A DNA stretch of 64,000 bases, from positions 280,348 to 344,347 of the forward strand of contig MNCI01008931.1 in NCBI GenBank assembly GCA_015680685.1, given 5' to 3'. The position numbers and the translations under genes are program-made. The notes beneath the pieces are model-generated. The model made no database searches, had not been told where the DNA came from, and saw nothing but the letters and a program-made list of their open reading frames with translations. The DNA is from Gnetum montanum. Lineage: Eukaryota > Streptophyta > Gnetopsida > Gnetales > Gnetaceae. Of this stretch, positions 12,301 through 21,907 are shown one piece after another (the first letter of the stretch is position 1; each line of letters begins with the position of its first letter).

Positions 12301-14093
12301 GTAAGAGTTATCGAAAATACTTTCTATATAGAACTTCTTGAGTGAAAATATTCTTCTTTGTCTTGATTATAAAAGTTTTTTTTTTCTTTGACTTTTAGGT
12401 AGATTCTTAGGAATTTCTTAGTTAACTAGAAATTGTACTATTGCATCATATCAATTTCTGATTTTAGAAAGAGCTAACATCCTATTGGCACATTTAGGCC
12501 ATTTAATGGAGCAAGCTTGTATGATGATGATGATATGGAGAAGGATACTAGTAGTAGCAATGAAGAATACTACTAGGAAAGTGAACCAGAAAATAAGGAA
12601 GATGATGATTATAAGTGGCATGGTAAACATAAGCATGGTAATGTATAGAGACAACTCGTGGATTTGGTTTAACTAGAATTGGAGGCTATTGTTAGGGTTG
12701 GCCTAGATGTTTGCAGATTCTTCTATTTTGACAATGTCACAAGTGGCCTTTATAATGCATTACGACATGTGTTGAGAGCCAAGAACACTCACAACGGTAA
12801 GGGTTCAGTGCAACAACAAGCATAGCAAGATTTTCAAGGTTCATTCAAGCATGGCTGGACATTATGAAGTTGTCAACAATTTGCAAAGAAGTTTTGATTT
12901 GTAGTGAAATAAACAAAAAATGTTTAGATATATCTATAAGCAAGTGTTTCTTGTGTAAATGAAGGCTCTTATCTTTGTGAGCATTAGCTTTTACAGTCTC
13001 TACCATCTTCCCAGCTTGATCATCTCCAATACAAAAACATTGTATAGTCTTCTTGAGTATTGAAAAGTCGTTATGCACATCCATCAAAGAATTGACTTTT
13101 CTCTTAAGATCCACAAGAGCTTTTACTTTGACTATTTCAAATACTTTCTTGCTAATCTTGAAAGCAAGGCATGTTTTGTAGCCCATTATTTGTAATGTGC
13201 TATACAAAATTACATATGTATAATGAAAATAAAGACTCTATGAAGCTCCTAGTCCTACAGATAATTCGTTTTCTCTCATTTTTGTATGATCAACCACATC
13301 AACAATATAGCATGTGCTTCTACCATGGTTTACACATTTCCAGTTCTACAATAATAAGCTATAAAAACAAAGGGAAGGCAACTCCCAGAAAGGAGGCCCA
13401 CACACATGCACGCAACGTGATGAAGTTGAGGATAGATCTTTAGGCTTTGGAAGACTACACTAGCCGAGGGAAACATAGCATGGTGATACTAGTGAAACAT
13501 GATCATCTTGCTACTCTACTATGCATCATTCCTTAACGTTTGTTCATAGATGCAAATCTAGAAGTAGATCAATTTATGCAAGCATTAGTAGAGATTTTGC
13601 TCCACGATTTGGATATTAGCAACAAACTCTGAATTGTAAGTGATCAAAGCTAGCTACTAGGACCAAAAGGATGTAGCAAAAAACTTGGCTAGAAGAATGG
13701 ATAATTACCAAGAATTAAGGAACATAGCTAGAGCTATGAAGAGCAAAGAAGGCAATTTGTGACTTGGTATGTTAAAGCCCACAAGATGTTTTCATAGTTG
13801 TCATGTCCCTAGGAAGTACCAACTTTAGCAAACATTATTGAATTTTCCTGAATAGTACATGATCCAAGATTAGAAGGAGAGAAGCTTTAGGCACTAATAA
13901 ATAGATATCAATTTCAAAAGCATGATGACAAAGGAAAGAAGTCGATGGAGGAGCCATCACCACCTAGAACATGAAGACTACATCGAGCTTTGTTTGTTTC
14001 ATCTTGTTTTGATTTGTTTTGTCACATGTGTAAATCATATAGTACATGATAATTTTATAAACACCACTCAAATCATAATGTGACATTCATAGT
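12301..14093. other. Repeat-derived DNA without a supported gene
   Basis: This stretch lies between the minus-strand integrase and the solo LTR. It contains a 120-codon minus ORF (12845-13207) and scattered plus-strand fragments (for example 12485-12676 and about 13440-13980) without recognisable domains. Because a PPT-like motif and LTR C lie downstream on the plus strand, part of it may be the internal 3' region of that plus-strand element. Confidence 0.35.
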
Positions 14094-14918
14094 TGATAAG
14101 TGGCTAGGTACCCCTACACTCAACCATATGAATACGAGTGTCTCACGCGTAATCCGGTTGAACTCCAAGGACTAAGTGCTTACGTGCCCTAATGGAATAC
14201 TTAAGGTTAATTAATTGTTGTCTTCCCAAACTTACTTGTATTTTCATGGTTGTATGGTTAAGTAAGCTTAAGGTATATGATTTTTATATCTTTTATCTTT
14301 TTAATGACCTATGCTAATGGGGAAGGTGAAGAGAACTAATTGACTAACTTTCATTAACTATTCACTAACTAAGTTTTAATCGTCCTAACACTAGTATCCG
14401 TTCCCACTTGCTGGACACACCCTAAACCAGTGCAACGTTGTTGGGATTACCAAATGCTACTCGTTACTGGGTTACCAAGCATTACACATGTGCTCGAAGC
14501 AGTTGTACTAAGTGCACTTAACTAGGAGAGTCAAGGGTTGAGAGAGATTAATTATCTAGGAAAGCATTTAAACATTTAACAATAATTAAATCCTATTTAG
14601 GTTAGTCCACATGCTGCAAGGTTTATCAGAAAGTTCGTCTTTATTGTCGTATACAAATGTGTGCTCAAGTATAATTTGCTCAAATAAAGATCCGTTCACT
14701 TTGAGACTCCTATTGTGGGCACATGGAAATTATTTTAACTCTGGAATGGTAAAACTACTATATTTTGGCTAAGGGTCTAAATCTAAATGCCTAAAACAAG
14801 GAAAACCACCTCTTATTTATAGACATTGCGGCGGGCTGCGATATCGCGTATGCGATATTGCAGGGGCGAACGCAATATCGCAGATGCGATATCGTGTACA
14901 CGATATCGCAACTCATCA
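14094..14918 (-). repeat. Solo LTR (copy B) with 5-bp target duplication
   Basis: An 825-bp segment reads TGATAAG...CTCATCA on the plus strand and is flanked on both sides by ATAGT (14089-14093 and 14919-14923), a perfect 5-bp target site duplication. Its reverse complement is colinear with LTR A: GATATC cluster at the start, TATAAATA, AATAAAGACGAACTTT, the paired GGTAACCCAGTA/GGTAATCCCAACA motifs and ACTCGTATTCATATGGTTGAG. No PBS or PPT lies alongside. This is the expected product of LTR-LTR recombination. Confidence 0.88.
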
Positions 14919-14980
14919 ATAGTAGAGTCAATCATGTATATATGTCATAGTGTCAAAGTCTACTATCCTCTTTTTATTTT

Positions 14981-15016
14981 AACTTGAGGATGAGTTTTCA
15001 GTCAATCATGGAGATA
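14981..15016 (+). other. PPT-proximal segment before LTR C
   Basis: AACTTGAGGATGAGTTTTCA followed by GTCAATCATGGAGATA directly precedes the TGAT start of LTR C. It matches the sequence before LTR A. This indicates that LTR C is the 3' LTR of a plus-strand gypsy element whose internal end was later hit by the solo LTR at 14094-14918. Confidence 0.5.
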
Positions 15017-15890
15017 TGATAAAATCTTTATATATGCAAGCTACGATATTGTATCTATGATATGCTAGCTCTCATATATCATTGTAGATGCAATGTAGTG
15101 GGCCATGGTCATGCCTATAAATATCAACCCACTGTCATGTCAAAACAACAACTTTTTGACAATACTTAGCAAAATCCTTATAGTTTGTTTTCATAAGTTA
15201 GAGTTAGAGTGAATGCCCATATTATGGTGAACTACAGTTGTACAGAATCTTTATTTGAGTGGAGTGTTCTTAGATACAATTCATACACGGTAATAAAGAT
15301 CAAGATTATTTTTATCATTACAACATTTTACTTAGCATAATTTTACTTTTAATTAAGTTTACTTGTATTAAGTCATCTACATTTCCTAAGTCCTTTACTT
15401 TTCCAATGTCTCTTAGTAAGCAGAATAAGTACAACTAGTTTTAAGTGTAAAGTGTAACTATTTGGTAACCCAGTAGTGACTTTGCTTAATTCACCTAGTA
15501 GTAAAGTTACTTGGTAATCCCAATAATAGTTGGATCAGCCCTAATGTGTATGGAAAACCAAGAACATTTACTTATTGCCAATAGGATAGAATAACTCTAT
15601 ATTTTCATTTTACTTAGACATAGAATTTGTCGTCTTTTTTATCATATTGACACTTAGCATATTTCAAGCTAAACAACATCAGTATATTATATACCTCACT
15701 AAGAGTTAAACTATACAATTTACACCTCGCTAACCCTAAGTGAGAAGATAATGATCATAAATTGAATATCAACTATTAGTATACTTATATTGTCCATCTG
15801 CAGATTTTGATCTGATTTTGTGTGAACACTTGTAACTTATATGGTTGCATGTTGGAATATCCAATTACTCATTAGCTAACATTTGATTGT
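15017..15890 (+). repeat. LTR copy C (diverged)
   Basis: It begins TGATAAAATC and shows degenerate GATAT repeats, CCTATAAATATC (TATA), GGTAATAAAGATCAAG (poly(A) signal about 15293), TTTGGTAACCCAGTAG and TTGGTAATCCCAATAAT, then ACACTTGTAACTTATATGG near the end. The order is the same as in LTRs A and B but sequence identity is lower, so it is an older copy or a sister family. The 3' border near CCAATTACTCATTA is approximate. Confidence 0.65.
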
Positions 15891-15949
15891 TATATGACAC
15901 ATCATTATGTTTAATGAAACTATCATGAAAGTTTGTATTGGCTATATAT

Positions 15950-17150
15950 TCTTAAACATATGAAAATTTTTTCTCTTCAATGTCCTCTCTGTAGAAGTGA
16001 AAACTCTTTTTCTCATATTTACCTCTACTCTATTCAAAAGCTTTAGTGTTCAATTATTTTCTAGCAACAAGAACATAACTATGATATCTCTTCAGGTGTC
16101 AAATACCTTATTCTCAAAGATGTCACTTTTCAGCTACAACTTCAAGTAAAAAAGCTCCTAGTGAAAGTTAAACAATTAATTATTTTCTACAGTATTAATT
16201 TTTTTTATTTTGAAAGCTCAAGGATGGGAAGCTTTCATCTTTTATTGCTATTTATTCTTTATCTTTGATTTTTGTATTCTTTTTTTTAGAGAGAGTTTTC
16301 TCCTTCTCTTTAAAAGAAACCCTTTAGTAAGAAATGAAAACCCATGAGGGCACTTTTGAATAAGGGCAAGGCCTGCTGCTTTTCCTACCCTAGAGGGAAG
16401 GTTTTTTATGATTAGTTATAAGGATGAAAACCTATAAAGGCATCTCCAAAACCATTGGGCTTTTTCTTTAGACTCTCTCTTCAATGATTTGATGTACTAT
16501 GGGTATCATGTTACATAACATGATTAAAAATTGGCTTCCAAAATTTATAACAACTTTCAACTAAGCATCAATGAAATCATTCTTGATGATTAACCTACTT
16601 TGTTGACTTCTTTTCATTGCATTTGAAAGTGTGTTTGGTATCTTGTTCTCTCCTCTATTTGGAAGCTTCAATGTGCAATTATCTTCTAACAACAATAGCA
16701 TAACTATTATATCTCTTTAGGAGTTAAATATTATATTCTTAAAGATATCATTTTTTAGCTTTAGCTTCAACCAAAAATGCTTCTCATGAAAGTTGAATAA
16801 TTAATTTATTTTCTATAATATGAATTTTTTTATTTTGAAGGCTTAAGGATGAGAAGCTTTCAGCTTTTATTGTTATTCATTCATTCTTTTTTATTAATGT
16901 ATTCTTTTATCTTTAGAGAGAGTTTTTTTGCTTTCTTTACAAGAAACCCTTTAGTAAGAAGTGAAAACCTATAAGTTCACTTTTAAACAAGGACATGGCC
17001 TAATCCTTCTTCTATCCCATAGGAGATATTTTTCAGGATTGATTGTAAGGATCAAAACTTGAAAAGGCATTATCAAACTAAAACTATTAGGCTTTTTCTT
17101 TAGATTTTCTTTTCATTAATTTCATATACTTAGATTTTTTTAATATTATT
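15950..17150 (+). mobile_element. Two tandem LINE 3'-end copies (5'-truncated)
   Basis: Two colinear copies lie at about 15970-16500 and 16620-17120. Each runs from a WKLQ.AIIF-like coding end through ATTTTTTTTATTTTGAA, AGAGAGAGTTTT, AAGAAACCCTTTAGTAAGAA and a final GGCTTTTTCTTTAGA block. A third copy, attached to upstream RT-type coding sequence, lies at 17380-19120. A reverse-complement fragment of the same tail occurs in the gene's intron 6 (about 44590-44715). Repeated 3' ends with variable 5' loss fit LINE insertions. Confidence 0.55.
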
Positions 17151-17379
17151 ATTTATTTTTATGGACCTTTTCCAAATGCCTCGACCTCTATGGCCTTTCC
17201 CCCAAGCACAAACCCATATTGATGCTCCCTATCCCTTTCCAAAACAAACATAAAAAATGAGCTTTTGAAAAATGGGAAGGTCTAATAATTTTCCTATTGT
17301 AAAGGGTAAATATTTTATGATTGGTTTCAAGCATGAAAACCTACAAAGGCTTCCTAAAATTGATGAGTCTAATCTTACT

Positions 17380-19120
17380 ATTTTGTAGAATTATGTGGTT
17401 GATAAAATTGAAAGAAGCTTGATGAATGGAAAGAACAAAAGCTCACATTTGTTGACAAAGTTTTGGTTATTAAGCAAATGCTTCAATCAACTTGTATTTA
17501 TTACTCTAGTTGTTGGGTTCCTTATAAAACTTTTTATGAGAGAATTGATTGTATTATCTGTTAGTTTCTTTGGTATGCTAAGCAACATAGAAAAAATTTT
17601 TCTAGAGTTTCTTAGGATATGTGCATTAGTAACAAGAACTATGGAGGACTTGGTCTCGTTAATTGTTATAATTAGGGTACTTCTTCTTTAGAAAAATGGA
17701 TTGCAAAGTGCATTAATGGTGATGATGTTTGGATGCTCCTTTTAAGAAATAGAATTATGCAAGAGAAATCTAAGAATGATAACAGTTGGTCTTATAATAA
17801 CTTTCCTTACTATCTTCTTTTTCTTAAAGCCATTTCTATTCATGGTTTTCTAAATCTTAAACAAATTTGGAAGACATGGTGCAAGCTTAATAAATATTGG
17901 AATTAGAATCATATTATAATTTTAAAAGATATGCTTGAGCAAATTAGCCCATGATGGTTTCCTTTTAATCAAGGAGCTTTGGCTACTAATGCATCTAAAT
18001 TGTGTGCCACTTAGAGCAGATTTGGTATCATTTTAGTTTCTTGTCTATATATGCATGATAGGTGGATTACTTGAAATAAAGCTTCTAGCATCTATGGTTT
18101 GAATAGAAAGAGAAAAAGTAATTTTGAAAATTTAATTTCTAATTTTTAGAATTTATTTAAAGTTAACAACAATTTGCATTAGGATTTTCTAAATATTTTT
18201 TGAAAGGATGACAATTATGTTTTTCCTTTTAATTCAAAAGTTGCTTATGAGATTATTACAAAGAATGATTTTATTCATAACAAATTCAATAAGGCCTAGG
18301 AAATGCAATTATCATCACACTATTGGATAGAAAAATGAAAGATATTTGGAGAGCTCTTACATTTTCTAAAATGTGTATTTTTTATGGTGTCTTATTCATC
18401 AAGGTCTTTTTATTGGCACTCAACTAAACATATGGGAAATGTTTCTCCTCAATGTCGTCTTTATAGAAGTGAATACTCATCNCATTTTCTCATATTTTTC
18501 TTGAGTGTCCTATTGCTTAGCATGCTAAGAAATGTACGTCTAGTATTTGTAATAACTTTCAATGAAGAGTTAATGAAGTCATTCTTGTTGATCAACCTAC
18601 TTTATCTACTTCATTTATTTGCATTTGGAATTGTCTTCGAGTACTTATTCTCTACTCTATTTAGAAGCTTCAATATGTAGTTATTTTCCAATAAGAGCAT
18701 AACTATGACCTTTCTTTAGGTGTCAAATACTAGATTCTCAAAGATGTTACTTTTCTGAAATAAGTGAAACATAAGTACACTCAAGATATATAGTCCAATT
18801 AGAACTTTATATAACTTAACATTGCCCAAGAGAATCAAACCCCTGACTTAGAGCTTCTAAATCAAGTGCCTTACCATTGGGCTAACACCTTATTATTGTT
18901 CTTTATTTTTGATTGATGTATTGTTTTTTCTTTAGAGAGAGTTTTCTTCTTTTCTTTACAAGAAATCCTTGAGGAAGATGTAAAAACCCATGAGGATACT
19001 TCTGAATAAGGGCAATGCTTCAAGATTGGTTGTAAGAATGAAAGCCTAAAAAACATCCCCAAAACCATTAGGCTTTTTCTTTAGACACCTTGTTCGATGC
19101 TTTGATGTACTCTGAATTTT
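17380..19120 (+). mobile_element. LINE fragment: RT C-terminal region, zf-RVT region and 3' tail
   Basis: Plus-strand frames, broken by stops and frameshifts, carry the region after the RT core of plant L1 elements: a GGLGLVN-like motif (about 17640-17670), KWIAKCINGDDVW (about 17690-17735), WFPFNQGALATNASK (about 17955-18000), DRWIT.NKAS.IYGL (about 18058-18105) and VFPFNSKVAYEIITK (about 18220-18265). A Cys/His-containing zf-RVT-like part follows near 18300-18540. The tail after 18600 matches the two tail copies at 15950-17150 but is interrupted by a SINE at 18757-18888. It is not functional. Confidence 0.6.
18757..18888 (-). mobile_element. tRNA-derived SINE inserted in a LINE tail
   Basis: On the minus strand the 5' end reads GGTGTTAGCCCAATGGTAAG, an A-box-like TAGCCCAATGG. 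About 45 bases later comes GGGGTTTGATTCTCTTGGGC, a B-box-like GGTTTGATTCTC. This is the pol III promoter layout of tRNA-related plant SINEs. Comparison with the other LINE tail copies shows that extra sequence begins after ACTTTTCTG and ends before TTATTATTG, so the SINE sits precisely within the third copy, replacing about 130 bp of tail. No clear target duplication is visible. Confidence 0.65.
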
Positions 19121-19199
19121 TTAAATATTATTCTTCCTTTTTTTGGGGTATACATCCTCTCCCCTATTAGGCCATTACTTTTATGTCATATTCAATTTT

Positions 19200-20230
19200 C
19201 TACTCTCTTTGGTGCTCCTCTACAATTGATACTTTGAAGTTTTTCTTTATAATACAATTTATGTTTATAATACGATACCCTATATTATTTAAATTATATG
19301 CTTTAAATTATCTATGACTATTGCAACCATTCTGGTATGAAAGGTAATATTGATAAGACTATAATTCTAGTTTGTGGTACTAGAAGTAGAAATTACAACT
19401 TTTTTTCTTAGAGAAAAAGACTTAATATATATTAATCTTATAAATACTTATAATTATAGTTGGAATACCCTTATTGCTTAAAGGGTTTCAAGTGACATGC
19501 GAGCTCTTTTTGCTCTAAGAAATAATTATAGCAAGAAACAAATTTTAGCATGAGAGATTAGAAGAAAACTTGTTTGCAGTCTTGTTCAACCTATATTATT
19601 ACATGGGTGTGTTGCATGGGGACCTTCTTTATCTACACATAATTAGAAAAAATAAGAGCATGTTTAAAAATAGTTTATTGTATGTGAATTTCAAGTAAAA
19701 ATGCATACTTATGATATCTTACATTTAGAAGTGGATTTGCTTCCTCTTGAAATTGAAGCCCTTTGTCAATTTATTGCTTATACTTAGAGGTTAAGTCACA
19801 TGGAGGAAGTTAATTGTGTTAAGGAGATAATGAATGCTACATAAGAAAATGGATGGTTGTATCAAAGAAAATTATAATTTTAGTTATGAAATATTGTAAT
19901 AGAGGATTTTCCTTTAAACAAAAAGCTTTTAAAGAAAACTATAAAAGAAAAGGTATTGACTAAAGTTTGGTTGAACATGTTAGGGAAAAAGCATTTTTAT
20001 TTACATTTCATCAAAGGAGGTTTATTATCTAGTACTCAAAAGTATCTATTCTTAGCTATTCGTATTCATTTAAGGAATCAAATTGCTAGAATGAGTAGTC
20101 ATCATTTCCTTATTGAGATAGGTTGTTGGATCTACTTACCAAGAGAAGAGTGTATTTGTAGACTATGCAAACAAATCATAGAAAATGAAGAACATATTTT
20201 TTATTTTGCCTATCTTTAGCTTACATTCAA
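19200..20230 (+). mobile_element. LINE fragment of a non-L1 type (post-YADD RT region and C-terminal Cys motif)
   Basis: Broken plus-strand frames resemble the C-terminal half of CR1/jockey/RTE-like polyproteins: NIDKTIILV (about 19345), the expected NxxKTK box just after the RT active site, then YKYL-like and W.....R......AL motifs, VQPILLHGCVAWGPS-like sequence (19590-19630, with a frameshift) and HLEVDLLPLEIEALC (about 19725-19770). ORF 19956-20219 has IGCWIYLPREECICRLC followed by E-EHIF, the C-terminal cysteine motif after an E-x-G-x-W...P-x-E-E sequence. L1-type plant LINEs with zf-RVT do not look like this. It is decayed. Confidence 0.55.
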
Positions 20231-21421
20231 ATGAATTATGCTATTTATTGAAATTAGCTTATTGTTTTCTTTTAAATTAGTCCTATGTGTTTGGGGCATT
20301 ACATCAATGATATTTTCAACTTTCTTCAAAAACATGTTGAGGCATTGTAACTATTCAATTAATCCTTGGTAGTTTCCTGAACATAATAAAAATTTTCAGT
20401 CTCTACTTTCCAAAATTTGAATATCAATATGTTAACTTTTAAGATTAAATTTGACCTTAAATTCTTATTTATTACTTTATAAAAAATGTCACATAAAACT
20501 TGAATTCTAACCTTAGAATCATTTTAAGAACCGTTACAATTCATTTCACGGAAAATGTTAGAGCAAATGCCCGTTTCAGAAGCTTTTTGGGATGATGATT
20601 GTGTACTTTCAAAAGCAAGCATTCCAACCAAATTTAACCATAGTTCGAACAGCTAAGCAATTCTTTATTTAAGAAGTTGACAACCTCAAACTCGCAAGTT
20701 TCCAAAAAGACAAAGTACAAAGGTAAAGGGGTGCCGAATGCTGTCATTGCATTGCTGCCCATGGAATTGGTTTATCATATGCCCATGTATCTGCATGTTC
20801 TTCTCCTTCTTCTCCTCCATTTTCGTTCCTTTCCTTGTCATTTTAAGACAGCGCAGTTTCATGCTAATAGTTTATGCTGTTTTATGTTGAATCGGAATTG
20901 GAATGCAGGTTATGTATCCAGTAACTTTAATTTTAAATTATAAGTTTAATTGCGATGGACTTATAAAATTCTATTTTCACTATGAGGTAGACATGCTTTA
21001 GCAGCTGCTGATGAGCATGATCCTTGCGGTATCATAAATAATAGGGAGACAAAGTCAGCGGGTCAGTCTTGGTTTTCTACTCTTTTTGTTGCTTTTTTTT
21101 TTGTTTTTTTGTGGGTGCACAAACACACACACCCGCACGTATTCTGGACTTTTTTTTGGCTTGTCCGGCTCAGGACATAAGAAGCAGCAGAACCATAAAC
21201 ATAATATAGATTGATAGCAGCTTTCCACATTTGCAGGGCCGGGCACCGCAGCCAATTGCAAGCGTCTGTGTTTTGAAATCACTCGTCCCTTGTTTGTTTC
21301 GAAGAAGCGCTGGAATTCGGGATGGGATTTTGTTTCTGTTTTCTCAAATCCAGAGAGAGCCACCAAATCCACAATTGTGTGAATTGAAGCCGGAGCGTCC
21401 AAATTCCGATCTTCAACGAAA
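20231..21421 (+). promoter_or_regulatory. Upstream region and 5' UTR of the CLC-f gene (approximate)
   Basis: No repeat or gene is recognised from about 20.3 kb to the CLC-f start. TATA-like sequences are TTATAAAATT at 20961-20970 and CATAAATAATAG near 21033. A T-rich tract follows at about 21080-21112. GC content rises after about 21200, as expected for a transcribed leader. The transcription start, and any 5' UTR intron, cannot be located without RNA data. Confidence 0.35.
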
Positions 21422-21532
21422 ATGGGTGTTAACATTCACATAATTGGGACACCCATTGCGGAGCTGAGAGTGATGGGAGGAAGATTCAGCAGTGAGGGTT
21501 TCAGTCTGGAACGTAGCATCGAGGTTGCCTGA
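21422..21532 (+). other. 36-codon upstream ORF in the CLC-f leader
   Basis: ATG at 21422 opens a 36-codon frame ending in TGA at 21530-21532. It is in the same frame as the main start codon at 21578, 45 bases downstream of the TGA. A second in-frame ATG lies at 21473. The stop separates it cleanly from the main ORF, so it is either a translation-dampening uORF, if the leader starts upstream of 21422, or untranscribed sequence. The peptide (starting MGVNIHIIGT) has no recognised function. Confidence 0.45.
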
Positions 21533-21577
21533 TCCAGCAAATTGGGCATATTAGCAGAAAGAAGCAGCATCCGCAGC

Positions 21578-21907
21578 ATGCAGGAGTTGAGTTTTGACAT
21601 GTCGGAGGATTACGTTGATAATGTATCGCTGCTGAGGTCACAGACTCCGGCCGTGTCAGACTCTGATTTGGAAGCACAGAAGGACAGCGGCAACAATTCG
21701 AATTCGGAGGGGAGAAGAAAAATCATTAGGAGATTGCTTAGCAGATCCACCTTGTTGAGAGAACGACGCACATTGAGCAGCCAGGCCCTCAGCCAAGATA
21801 GACCTGGCTTTGGCAATGGAGCTCCTCCTCCTGAGTGGGTTTTGCTCCTCATTGGATCTCTTCTAGGTCTTGGCACAGGCCTCTGTGTGGCGTTATTCAA
21901 TTATGCG
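21578..21907 (+). CDS. CLC-F: CLC-f exon 1 (coding part), residues 1-110
   Basis: ATG at 21578 starts 110 codons. The first 83 residues are hydrophilic, with two acidic/serine patches and an RRKIIRRLLSRSTLLRERR basic stretch (about 46-64). PPPEWVLLLIGSLLGLGTGL then begins the first membrane helix. The donor is GCG|GTAAAT (intron phase 0). The basic stretch may act in sorting, but this is inference. An upstream TTG in the same frame at 21542 is not a credible plant start. Confidence 0.9.

Noticed and set aside
12845-13207. 120-codon minus-strand ORF
   Set aside because: No recognisable domain, no neighbours in frame and no splice context. It lies in repeat DNA, so I do not call it a gene.
21542-21577. 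Upstream TTG-initiated extension of CLC-f
   Set aside because: Non-ATG starts are rare in plants, and the first in-frame ATG after the TGA is at 21578.
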